Of a DNA stretch of 64,000 nt, positions 49,147 to 62,385 are shown piece by piece (the stretch's first letter is position 1; each line of letters begins with the position of its first letter). Both the position numbers and the translations under genes were made by a program. Source of the DNA: Pachyseris speciosa. Taxonomy: Eukaryota > Cnidaria > Anthozoa > Scleractinia > Pachyseridae. The notes beneath the pieces are model-generated. The model ran no database searches, was not told where the DNA came from, and worked only from the letters and a program-made list of their open reading frames with translations. Where the stretch lies: assembly GCA_016490735.1 (NCBI GenBank), contig JAEMWC010000665.1, positions 187,501-251,500 of the forward strand, read 5' to 3'.

Positions 49147-49407
49147 TCACTCAATAATCTTTGTCACCACCCCAGTCCCCACAGTCCGACTGCCTTCTCT
49201 AAGAGTGAACCGGAGACCTTGCTCTAATGCGATGTCGAACATCAGTTTGATGGTGAAGGTGGCATCATCCCCAGGCATGACAAATTCCTTCCCCTCAGGG
49301 AGGGTGATGGTAGCGGCCACATCTCCTGTTCTGACGTACATCTGTGGTTGGTAATTTGTGACGAACGGCTTGTGTCGTCCGCCTTCTTCCTTTTTCAGGA
49401 TGTAAAC
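49147..49407 (-). CDS. TUFM: TUFM exon 10: domain 3 and stop
   Basis: Encodes the C-terminal beta-barrel, including [20 protein letters not shown] and [20 protein letters not shown], then TGA. Acceptor CTTTCCCACAG. A minus-strand ATTAAA lies near 48832 and could be the poly(A) signal. Confidence 0.95.
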   Translation of the reverse strand, partial: VYILKKEEGGRHKPFVTNYQPQMYVRTGDVAATITLPEGKEFVMPGDDATFTIKLMFDIALEQGLRFTLREGSRTVGTGVVTKIIE

Positions 49408-52155
49408 CTGTGGGAAAGTAAACTGTTAGAAATGAAAATACAGGGATAAAAGGTTGCGTCCAGTCCTGGAACTGGACTGTGCCAGTGTCAGCGCTTTCCT
49501 TTGAATAATTATCTTCCTCACTGTTTTACATAAATGTCTGACAGCATTAGTTTAGGAGAATTTGATAAGACATTGATATTCAATTTTTAAGCTAATCCGG
49601 TTTCTCGTTTTTAAACATAGCTCATCGGTTTTTCGTTTTAAGCTCAAGCGACCACTCGGGACTGTCTTCACACACTAGTACATGGACATCACATTCTATA
49701 ACAGTATGTAGCATAACTACTGCCCCAGAAGTCAAAGAATAATGCGTACAGTAAAGTAGGTGCTAAGAATGATACAGTACCATGGTCTCTCAGTGCTGCG
49801 CGATCCCCTGAATAAGCATTCTCTTGGGGAAACACAACCACTCCACACCATTGAAAACAGACTACAAATTATGCAGTCTTAAGTGCTCTCATTTTCTTAA
49901 TCACCTGAGCCTCAAACTTAGTGTATGACTTGACTGTTCCAGGAGCACACAGCACCATTCCACGTCGAACATCCTCTCGCTTTACTCCTCTGACCAGAGC
50001 TCCCAGGTTGTCTCCAGCTTCTCCTCGTTCAAGAAGCTTGTGGAACATCTCAATACCTACAAAGCCAGCCAGTAGAATTACTGTACTTGTTCTTTTTCGC
50101 GTTGCTACTGTGAATGCACTGAGAGGTAATAAATGTTTGTATTAAAGTGCACCTAAACCCCAAATTTTTTTTTCGCTTAAGTTAATCTTTGCACCTGTTT
50201 GAAACGCATTGCGCCTTTTTTTTTTTAGCAAATCTTGACTAGTTATTATGACTTTTCTAGGGTGCTAAAGTTGCAAAATCTGGCCCCACGAACGAGTCAG
50301 AAGGGGCTTGGGTTTATTCTCGATTTGACGTCACAAAAAGATTTGCATGCATGCTTACAAAGACTTAATGCGATGTAAATCAGTTTGTGACGTCAAATCG
50401 AGAATAGACCCAAGCCCCTTCTGACTCGGTCGTGGGGCCAGATTTTGCAACTTTAACACCCTAGAAAAGTCAAAATAACTAGTCAAGATTTGCTAAAAAG
50501 GCGCAATGCGTTTCAAACAGCAAAAAAACGTTTTTGGGTTTAGGTGCACTTTAAAGGTCACTTAACCCCAAAACATAAATCTTTGCACCTGTTCGAAACG
50601 CATTGCGCCTTTTTAAACCAAATCTTGTCTTTTTATAGGCTGTAAAAGTTACGAATCATCTGTCCCACGACCGAGCTAATAAGGGGCATGGGTCTATTCC
50701 TTACTTGACGTCACAAACTGATTTGCATCGCGATAGGTCTTTGTAAACAAGCATGCATGCATAGTTTGGGGTTAGGTGTACTTTAACTTCGACCTCAGTG
50801 GGCAATTATACAGTGTTTGTAAGTGAAGTATGGTGGGTTATACTGTACTCTTGTACCTGTGACTGTTGTTTTGTTCTTGCCTCCATGTCCCACAAACTCA
50901 ACTTCATCACCATTCTTTATCACACCCCTTTCAACCCTTCCTGTCACTACAGTGCCACGCCCTGGTATGGAGAAAACATCCTCAATTGGTAGAAGAAATG
51001 GTTTGTCAAGGTCTCTAGAAGGAGTTGGAATATGTTCATCCACAGCCTCCAAAAGTTTGATGATAGACTCTCTTCCCATCTCAGGGTTTTTGTCTTCCAA
51101 GGCACAAAGAGCAGAGCCTGTTATGATTGGTGTGTTATCACCATCATAGCCATACTGGGTCAGCACTTCTCGCATCTCCATCTCAACCTGTTTGCATACA
51201 AAGAGCATTTGCATTGATTTGGTGCAGAAAAGGTGTACAGTCGAACGTCGATTATACATTTGATTTGATTTGATTTATTTAGAGTTGATTTGATTTAGTC
51301 TCCCCAATTAGTAGAGCATCTGTGCTCGGCTAAATACATTTGAGACTTAAATAAAGTGATTATTATTATTACTATTATTATTATTATTATTATCCGGACT
51401 TATTATATCTCTTACTTAGTACGCGCGCTGTGATTGGTCAATTTTGCGGGCCGTATTCTACAGTACGGCCCGCTTGACTTCAACTAGTTTCCTTTTCCAC
51501 GCGCCGGATTAACCTCAGAGATATAATAAATATCTTACTAATCTCGTTTTCTCGGTCAGTACTGTAAGTTACGGATCCTCGTTTTTTTCCCATTAATTTA
51601 TGGCCCGCATGCTTCGCACTTGGGCCATAAATCAACAGGAAAAAACTTGGTCCGTAACTTACAGTACGGACCTCGAACTCGGTTAGTAAGAGGTATATCT
51701 CGATTAGCAGGACTGTTTATTCTGGTCCCAAATATTTTCATGAATAGTAAAAAGGAATGATGAATATCCACAGAAATGATCATTACGATTTATTCTTAAT
51801 TCAGGAATTGAAAAGTGCATTTGAAAAAGTTTGTTTTCCTTTCAAAGAACAAACGTTTTAGACCAAAGTTTTTGCATGAAGTTCATTTGTAAAAAACAGT
51901 GCACTACATGTATCTCCTCTTTCGATTATCCACAATCTCAATTATCCGGACTATTTTCTCAAGTCCCAGCAAGTCCAGATAACCGAGGTTCGACTGTACT
52001 TGTCGATTTGGCCTTGAAATCAGTTCTAAGTAATTATCTTTAAAATTCACTCTCCTTTGATTTCATTTGATTTATTTAGAGTTGATTTGATTTAGTCTCC
52101 CCAATTAGTAGAGCATCTGTGCTCAGCTAAATACATTTGAGACTTAAATAAAGTA

Positions 52156-52204
<49 letters not shown>

Positions 52205-52383
52205 GCTTTGTAAACTGGATGATCTTTTTCCGGTTTGCTTCCTAAGGGAGCGGGTCATAGCCCATGACCAAAGGTCCCTTAGAGTTTTCTCCTTACTCTA
52301 GAGCTCCAACACCTTTCTCAAAATCCTTGCCGTTCCCAGTAACATAGTTTTCTGGAGTAATGAAATACTAATTTTGACATTAC

Positions 52384-52462
<79 letters not shown>

Positions 52463-54917
52463 AGAGTGGTTATCATGACTTTGTCAGAAACATCTCTACA
52501 CTTATTTTGTGATTTGAAGGCCTCAATTTGCAGAATAAGCTTATGACGTTAGCCTAAAACTGAACCAACTGAAGTGATGCATGGATGATTTCTTTCTTTG
52601 AAAGCCCAATCAAAAGAAAACAAACATGCATCAGATTCTTTTTGTTTCTGTTTCTCCGGTTTTTAGCAAGTCATACGCTTATTCACTGAATTCTAAAAGT
52701 GGGCCTACTCGTATGTTTCCAAACAGTCTGCAGGTTGAAGTAGAGCAAATTTAGAGAAACGTGGATTTTGAGGCCGCATCGTCATTTACTCCCTCTAATA
52801 AGCAAGGGGTCTCAAGTCAAAAGCCTGAGAAAGCTGACCTTGACCAAACACACGAATTGATTAAGGTGGGGGTACACATGAATTTGAGTGAAATTTTAAG
52901 GAGTGAAGGAATCGAAATGTAAACAAAAAAAATCTGTTTTGAAACATCACCACACTGTCGACACCCCCCAAAAGGGCACTCCAGGTTGGTGGGCAACTGT
53001 TTGGTGTCCACTGTACTAATTTCCAACCTCAAATTCCAGTTTTAACTCTCATTAAATCTCCAAATTTTTCCTACATACATGTATATTTCCCTAAATGTAA
53101 CTAATCCTTTGAGAAAAATTATCTCTTCCCAAAAAAAAATTCACAAGATAACCCACAACATAGCATTGTGAAATGAGCAAAGGGATTTTTGATTGCTTGA
53201 ACCACCAACAAGCTATTAACATTAACTCCATGTTAAGCAACGAAAAAAATGGTGTTTAGGTGTATCCTGCCTTAAATTAAAATGATTTTGTGAGACATAT
53301 GCCTAACAACACCTTAAAATTGCCACTGGCCCTGACTTTAAAGGGTATCCAATATCTCTAGTTCTTAAAGAAAATAGAAGAAAGCTACAAATACTTTAAT
53401 TGGTGATCCTATATAAAAAGAAGTTACAGTAAGTGTTAACTGTATAGAGAAGTACATAGGGTACTCTCCAGAGAGCAATTGCCTTGCATAAATTTATTCA
53501 AAACAATAAGAGCTTTAGCTCACCAATTCCAGAACTTCAGCATCATCTACAGCATCAGCCTTGTTTATGTAGACCACAAGATGTTTGACACCAACCTGAA
53601 ACACACACCATAACATCATGATTGCCTTTTAACAAAGGGTAGCAGGCTTTTAGCAGCAATGATAAGCGGCATGAAACATTCCCGTGTGTACATTTTTGTA
53701 AATTGTCTCCATAATCTACATGTAACTTTTCAAAGGACACCTAAGCCACACTTCTGTTTAACCCATTGGTGCCCGTGCTGGCCAAAACTGGCCGCACAAG
53801 ACTCCCATGCTTCAAAACATTGCAACTTTCTCAATCGCACGAATATTGCCTTAACTGTCAGTTGTGAGCACGAAATGGAATGTCCTTTAAATTTGGATAT
53901 CCAATAAATGCAAGAAACGTAGCGATTTTTACCAAATATGGCCTTTTGAGTTTGGACAAGAACGAAATTGACCTTAACGTCAAAGAGAAGCGACGAAAAT
54001 GCCCCTTTTTGCCTTTATGTTTTTTTAAGAAATCATCGTCGAAAAACCAAACCTCAACCTCATAACAAAATTCAGTCCTTGTTCTAGCTTAGAAATGACT
54101 TTTTTGTTCATATTTTTTCCCGAGCGTAGATACAGCCTTTTATTCCAGTGCATTTGGGCCTTCCCACCATTTTCAACATCTCCACCGCATTGCATGCTGG
54201 GAAATAACGAGAATTTTTGACAGCGCCCGTTCCTTCCCCGAGTTCTTTCACTTAGCCACTCCGACCTACCGCCAAAAATTCGTGCTTGTCGTCATCTTTA
54301 GTGCTCACAAATTCCAAAATATGCGGTGGTAGGTTGAGAAATTCATCAATAAGCAAGTCCCAAACTAAGGTACTAAGTGTCCGACCGGCCAAATTCCTAG
54401 TTCGTCAAGTAACAAGCGAAATTCAACAACAAAGTACATCACCTTGCTCGATTCTTTGACAAAGTGGCCTCTTAGCTACTGTCACGCTTTATGATGCTCA
54501 TCAGGCAGCCACCAAAGAAGAAAAATGGCTGTAAACTTAGCAAAAATGAACACTACAAGAACATACATCGAGCAATACTTTCTTGTTTGGCATGATACCA
54601 TAGAGTAATCAGGAATATGTAGACTCTGCAAAGTGTCCTTCAAAAATACCGTACCTCCCACTTTTTACTTGGACATTGCCTGGTTTGGAGAAAGCTACAG
54701 TGTGTACTGTACATGTACCTGACTGGCCAGCAACAGATGTTCTCTGGTTTGTGGCATCTGTCCATCAGTGGCAGCTACAACAAGAATGGCACCATCCATC
54801 TGTGCTGCTCCTGTAATCATGTTCTGGAACAGAGCAAGTAAAAAAAAGTATGTAAAATATAAAATAAAATTATACACTCATTTCTTTCACGGGAACATAT
54901 GAACCCACAATTGACCT

Positions 54918-54958
<41 letters not shown>

Positions 54959-57900
54959 ATCGCACCGATATCGCGAGGTCACGGGTTCAAACCCTGTTGA
55001 AGTCCTCAAATTTTTTCAGGCTATTATTCGCAATTGCATAAATTGCGTTCACAACTGCGAGGATCATTCTTCATTTGATTTCATTTCCGCAGTTCATATA
55101 TGATTCATTTCAAATATCATTCACATTCATTTCTTTCACGGGAACATATGAACCCACAATTGACCCGCTCCCAACGTCAGTGACTTCATAGCTCAGTTGG
55201 TTAGAGCATCACACCGATATCGTGAGGTCACGGGTTCAAACCCCGTTGAAGTCCTGAATTTTTTTCAGGCTTCTATTCGCAATTGCATAAATTGCATTCA
55301 CAACTGCAAGGATCATTCTTCATTTGATTTAATTATACATCTATTGATAATAAACACAAGGTGGAGGTAGTACTCCATGTACAGGAAATGTGAATTCAAT
55401 TTTGTTAATGAATGTCTTATGAACAGAAACTGGCCATACACTGTACATGGATACCCAAACATTAATTTTATCAAAATAAAGAAATCCTAACAGAATCCAA
55501 TTTCATTCCTTTTAACTTCACGCAATACAAAATAATAATACTATAGAAAGGATACTTGTTCAGATTTTGGAGAAAAAGTATGTGCAAATGTTACCAAAAA
55601 CTGGAGATTTAAAAGAAGCAAAAGAAACAAACCAAAAAAATGGAGAGTTGAGAAGGAGAGCATAAAACAATGACAGCAACTTTATTTAAACTGTAGAATA
55701 AAAATGACAATGTTAGTAACCTAGAAAACAGCTATACCTAATTGAGGCAGGTTGCAAACTTTAAGACAAATAAATAAAAAAATAAATAAAATGCAACATT
55801 GCATGAAGAAACAAAAATGGTACATGGTAAAAGACTTGTGAAGGTATGAAATTGCTACCTTGATGTAATCAGCATGACCAGGGCAATCAACATGCCCATA
55901 ATGCCTGTTGGCTGTTTGATATTCAACATGTGCTGTGTTGATTGTAATACCACGGGCCTTCTCCTCTGGAGCATTATCAATGTCAGTGTATGACTTGTAG
56001 TTTGCTGCTCCCTCTTGGGCCAAAACTACAAAAGTATATCAAATTCACATTAAATATTAATACAGTGCAACCTCTATTAAGCAGCCACCTATTAAGCGGC
56101 CACCGTCCATTAAACGGTCATTTTCTAAACTCCCGAATTATTTGTCACTAAAATGTTGTGTTCGATATCTCTATTCAACGGCCACCTCTATTAAGCGGCC
56201 ACCGTCCATTAAATGGCCATTTTCTAAAGTCCCGAATTATATGTCACTAAAATGCTGTATTAGATACCTCTATTCAACGGCCACCTCTATTAAGCGGCCA
56301 TGGCCACCTTTTTGCTGTTGCAAGGTTATTATTTATTGCTTTTTTACCTCTATTAAGCAGCCAGCAAATTATCTTTTCAAGCGAAATGGTGACAGGAAGA
56401 AGGCCATAAGAATGGGTGATAGGTGATAACAACAAGTCCTGCAATTTAATCTCCACTGTAATGACAAGTCACAAGCCGCAAATTATATACATGTGCAAAT
56501 CTTTAACATGGACAACACTTGTACTGTGCTTTAAGTACATCTGTAGCATGCCCTCTGTGTTAGAAGTACAGTACAACTTTACACGGACTGGAAATGCACC
56601 AATACAGGGCACTTGATATTTCATTACGTATTTTGTCAAAAAATCATGTTGACTGCCATTTCTACCCAATTTTTATTGTACCTCTATTAAACGGCCAACC
56701 TCTATTAAGTGGCCAGTTTTCAAAGTCCTGAGGGTGGCTGCTTAATAGAGGTTGCACTGTACTTATGAAGAATCTAGCTTTGAGGTTACCAAGTGGTTTT
56801 CAGGCTTGGCATTATTGATGTTGGTGCTAAATGGGATAATGCATGGGCTCCTATCATGGCAATACGTGTACATGTATTTGTGTGGTATTACTAGGGAGCT
56901 TTAGCAATGCTGATGGCAATACCAGTGAAAAGGTCATTTAAAAACATAAACTAGAATTTTTTTTAACTGAAGTGTATGACACATGAGCAGAGCCATGTTT
57001 TTACTTATTACAGTCAATCTGCATTGCATAATTATGACCAGTATTTTCAAAGAATGAAATGGCCATTCAAATGTCTCTTTGCAATGTCTGGCATTTGACT
57101 GGATTCTTGCTCAAAGATTTCTCTGGAAATCTTTCTGAAGAAACATGCATTAGCTCAATTAAATAAATACAGCATTCATATGAAATAACTGATAGTTTTC
57201 AAACTTCATGTTTTAATGTAAAAGAAATGTTCAAAGCATTATTTTGACAACAACCCAGGGAAACTCTGATATAATGCTGGCGATGTTCAGAACTGACACA
57301 TAAAATTAATTTGGAAAGTCCATTCCAATTTCAAAAATACTGGTCATGCAAGACTGACTGTAAACCTATTATTTTGTAGTTCTTGTTGCAGTCATTGTCA
57401 TGGTTGCTAAGGCTCCCTAATAGAGTGTTAAAGTGTGACGTCACAAATATTGGAATTTTTGAAATTATGAGATTTGTTAAGATTTTCAGAAAGAGCAAGA
57501 TGAAAATTGCTAACTTGCCAAAAATCAGCATTTAAAGGCAAATTGGCTCTGAGATATTAGCACTGTTATGTTCTGCTGACTCCATACAAATCGTTATAAA
57601 TTTGACTTGGTTCATAATGTTATGAGCTGGCCAAGTAAAATTTAGAAGGATTTGTATGGAGTCAGCAGAACAAAACAGCACCAATATCTCACTCTAAAAC
57701 AGTAAGAAAATGCTGATTTTTGGCAAGTAGGTCTTTTTGATTGTGTTCTTTCTGAATATCTGAACAAATCCCCTAATTTCACAAATTTAGTTTTTGTGAT
57801 GTCATCATTTTAGTACCCTATTTCTATTTAACAAATCAAATGTGTTTTAGCGTTGTCTATACTCTTATCGACAACAACATTCGTCATCACAGGTCAAAAT

Positions 57901-60900
57901 GTTGTGGACTCATGAGGTGCAGCCGAGTGAGTCCACAGCAAATTTTGACCACTGTGATGACGAATATCGTTGTCAATAAGAGTATAGACAATGCTAAACC
58001 ACATTCTATTTGTTTTTTACCACAATATCAATGTCAAAGAAAATGTTAATTTCAGAGCGCGAGCTGAAAAAAGGCATTGCATGACACATTGACATGAGCA
58101 GCGTTGTCTACATTCTTATCGACAATGGAAAATTAGCCAATTAGATTGCGAGATTACTAGCAATTGTGGTAAAACAATGAATGGACCATGTGTGGGCATG
58201 TTGTGCTCATACAGTAGCTTTGTTACAAGTCCATCAACAGTAAATACACTTTGAAGTTCCCTGGTTATCCCTGGCACCCATCTGCCATACGGTGTCTGAC
58301 ATTTGCAGAATGCAGACTGCAGACTACAGACTGCAGACTGGTGTTGTCTCCCAGTGATTTTTAATTAGAGCGGTTTCCTACGAAAGCCTTGTACATTTTC
58401 GTGTAAAACAAATTTAGGAAGTTCGAGGCTGATTCCAGGTAAGTTCTTACTTCGAATTTTGACATTTAGCTGACCAGTAAATGCATAAACCACTCCAAAT
58501 GCCTTTGGCTGAACAGAAGTTTCCGTAAATATTACACTGAATAAACTCACCTGGAATCGGTCGCCATAATTCAAAATGCTCTCAAGCTCAAAGCTCAAGG
58601 TGATGTCAGCTGAGTGTGGGAAAATAGCCAATGACGTCAGTGTCAGTGGCCTGCAGTCGGTTAGAAGAGTTTCACAGCAGTCAAACATAAAAATCCAACG
58701 CCACTTCCGGCTTTCGCCGCCTCGAACTTCCTAAGATTCTTTTTTTACACGAAAATGTACAAGGCTTTCGTAGGAAACCACTCTAATTAAAAATCACTGG
58801 GAAACAAAACTATAGTCTGCAGTCTGCAGTCTGCAGTCTGCAGTCTGCAGTCTGCAGTCTGCAGTCTGCAGTCTGCAAATGTCAGACATCATCTGCCATA
58901 ATGCTATGGGAGGCAGTTGTATAATATTAAAATACTGTATTTCCTTGAATAAGCACCCGGCTCTTATTCAAAATTTTGGCCAAAAGAGAGGGTGCTTATT
59001 GGAAGGAGGGCACTAATTAGGAGGGGCGCTTATTAAGTTTTTCTTTCAACAAACTGTAACTTTATTTTGGCTAATGCACATAAAAGAACTCTGGAAGCAC
59101 ATGGAAATAGAAATAACCTGAAGTGATTTAATGGGAAATAAACGGTTCTCCTACATGTGCTGATGCTAGAGTAATTGAAGCTTAAAAGATTATGAATAAA
59201 GTGCCGATAGAAACAGCCCTAGTATTTAAGAAATTGATGGGGAGGAAGGAGGGCACTTGTGTGAGAGGGGGTGCTTATTTGCTATCTTGTCTGAGGAGGT
59301 GGGTGCTCATTCAGGGGAGAGTGCTTATTAGAGCATGGGTGCTTACTCAAGGATATACAGTATAAAATATTTACTCCATTAACAGCCAACTCCTAATAAA
59401 GTAACAAAGTACAGCTGTACACAGTGAACAAAGACATCTGTGCAGGTTATCAAAACTCAGTATGTCATGAGTAGTAGTCTTCACATTGGACTCTTGATTA
59501 GAATGAGCTCTGGCTTGAAAACTTAACGCAAGAGGAAAGGGTGTGTAACGATTTTATGTCTGAACTTTGGACATATTTGTTTTCCCTAACAACTGAAATT
59601 TCAAAGAATGGATGAGGCTTTTAAGTCAAACTACAGTACACGCATGCTCTCAAATACAATTATTATCTGAAGTATTGTTTGAAACTTAAATTTAGATTTA
59701 AATCCATTGAACACTGATGTTATAGGTGTAGATAGCTCATGTTTAATGTGCATTTAAGAATGATATTGCCACATAACTTACATGCAGTGAATTTATTTGT
59801 TTCATTAACTGCCAACACATTAACTCTTAGTACAAGAAGGTAATGACTGGTAACTTTACTTTTGGTGATTGCAGCTGTAAGAGTTGTCTTTCCATGATCA
59901 ACATGGCCCACAGTTCCAATGTTTACATGAGGCTTGGTTCTTGAAAAGGTGGCCTTTTTTGCAGGAGCTGCATAGTTCCGGAATTGGAATACTGAAACAA
60001 AATAACAATTTTAGAACAACACTGGTAGTACCCAGTATTCAAGTGCCACATTAACCCTTTGACTCCTACAACAGCCAAATCCGGCCGTGCAGAACCACAT
60101 GCCTTGTACCACTTGTGACGTCATCAGTTTTGACGCTCGCAGACAACTTTACCATGTAACATGTGTAGGGTGAAGAGATCTTTCAAACCATACCCAAATG
60201 AGCATGATTCCGTCAAACAGGCCGGAGAAAACATAAAAAAAAAACAAGTGACGTTGACCCGAAAATTTGAGTGAAAATCTTGTTCCACTACCCACCTGCA
60301 CTTCCTTCCATCTAATCCTACAATCCTAAATGTTTTCCCCAAATCTTTTGCCACTGAAAGGAAGCCCAGAAAATGCCCAGCAAGAGAGAAAGAAAGTGAG
60401 GCAGGAAAAGCAAAAGAAAAGGGGAGGAGAGGAAGCGAAAGGTAGAAGGCAAGGGGGTGGTGAAACTTTTGAACCCAAATTTTGCTTTCTGTGCATGCCC
60501 AGACTTTGAAAGCTCAAATTAAGCATCAGGAACACAAGGACGCCAGGAGCTCTACCAGGAAACAGACTTTTAGGCAGTTTTGGTTCTTTTCGGCTAGATT
60601 CTGACCAGAAAATGGCTCAACAAGTTTTAAAAGGTGTTTTTTGGCAAAATGTTCAGGAGTCAAAGGGTTAAGGAAAAATGATAAAATCAAACAGTACATT
60701 GTAATCTGCACTATTTTTTAATGCACAGTTAAGTTAAGATATATATATGTAAATACCTTCGAAGCCATGAAAGCCGTAGAACAATATACTAAAGGAACCA
60801 TGCAAACACAGTTTGCCACTCAGCTTTCGACACACATCTCTGTTGAAAGAAAAACTTTTTGCCCCGAGTCGGAATCGAACCGACGTTCCCCAGTTACCAG

Positions 60901-62354
60901 TTGGGCGTGATAACCACTACACTACCGGAGCAACCACGCTGGCAACGCGGCCACTTTAGAAAGTGAGTAGTATCGCACGTCAGCCATTCCTTTAGTATAT
61001 TGTTCTACGGCTTTCATGGCTTCGAAGGTATTTACATATATATATTTCTAATTCCCGTACAGGGAATTTAGAAGCCAGGAAACACACAAAAGTCTCGAAA
61101 GAAAAATGTTCCGAGGAATGGCCGACATGCGATACTACTCACTTTCTAAAGTGGCTGCGTTGCCAGCGTGGTTGCTCTGGTAGTGTAGTGGTTATCACGC
61201 CCGACTGGTAACTGGGGAACGTCGGTTCGATTCCGACTCGGGGCAAAAAGTTTTTCTTTCAACAGAGATGTGTGTCAAAAGCTGAGTGGCAAACTGTGTT
61301 TGCATGGTTCCTTTAGTATATTAAGTTAAGATAATTTAATATTTAATTTGAAACCTTACCAACATTCCTCCTTCCATTTTGTAGCAGAAGCAAATTCTGT
61401 GTAAACAAAACAAGAAATTCTTAGCTATGAAGACAAAACCTTGAAAAATATAAATTCTTGATCACTGGTAGAAACAATGATGAGCTGGCAGTAGGTCCCC
61501 AACACCAACAACTCACAAAACCCGCACTTGCTAAAACAGTTAGTTACTGTGATAACGATACTAGAGACAGAATACGTACATCAAGATTGTTGTAAATCCC
61601 AAATTTGAAAGCAACATCGTGAAAGGGAGAGGTGTTATGTCAGTGTAAAGCTTTTCAAGCCCTTCAATAAATTTGCAATTCGTGTTTTATCAATTCGTAA
61701 AACACTCAGCTGTGCCTCATGCTTTAAACTTGATAAAACACTCCTGCTCACTTATTAGACATTACTTAAATAACGAAAATGACAATGACAAAGACAATGA
61801 TAACGACAATGATAATGAAAGTATATTACTGGCTGCGTGGAATAACCGTATGGCCTAGCAGAACCAAAGCACAAACAACAATCATATGGTTGATGTTAAC
61901 ACTGCCATTATTATTTTACAACACTTCGCTTTACTCTGAACTTTCTGCAGAATATCCTTGATGGTTGTTTATAGGACTTGCATGTACATACATGTACAAG
62001 TACATTACCCATCACATGTAAGTTGACAGTCCCTTGAAACTAAAAGAACTCAAGGCAAACCTTAAAACTTGAAAACTTGAAGTATCCAGTCTCAAGTCAA
62101 GAGTTTCAAGTTTCAAGGCAATTCCTTCACGTTTTGAGTCAAGCAAGTTTCCAGAGAAGAAGAAACAGCAATTAGGAATTGTAGGACATTTGTTTTAATT
62201 TGTCAACCCCACGTCAGTAATTAAACTTTCAATACAACATCAGCAGAAACTGTAATTTAAGTCTCACGTGACCTAGGTATACTTTGACCTCCTTCCCCCT
62301 CCCCAGCCCAGCAGATTACTTGATACTTCAGGTCAACATTATTATATCGAATCC

Positions 62355-62385
<31 letters not shown>

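Larger units (their letters stand above)
51238..51996. mobile_element. pogo-like MITE with nested insertions, TA target
   Basis: Left end TA|CAGTCGAACGTCGATTATAC; right end reversed TA|CAGTCGAACCTCGGTTATCT. CAGT ends and TA duplication are the hallmarks of pogo/Tc1-mariner elements. Inside are a short retroposon (51260-51393) and a foldback (51404-51720). In the intron between TUFM exons 8 and 7. Confidence 0.7.
60742..61320. mobile_element. 579 bp insertion carrying two inverted tRNA-like genes
   Basis: Flanked by the perfect 13-base direct repeat TTAAGTTAAGATA (60729-60741 and 61321-61333). It contains a tRNA-like gene on the minus strand (60860-60931) and a near-identical one on the plus strand (61174-61245), each with about 60-80 bases of shared flank on either side. 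A further inverted pair TGTAAATACCTTCGAAGCCA (60748) and its complement (61020) brackets the first copy. In the intron between TUFM exons 4 and 3. Confidence 0.75.

Noticed and set aside
54933..55255. Two tRNA-Ile-like heads as true tRNA genes
   Set aside because: Anticodon stem mismatched, base 33 is not T, and both are embedded in a dispersed SINE body.
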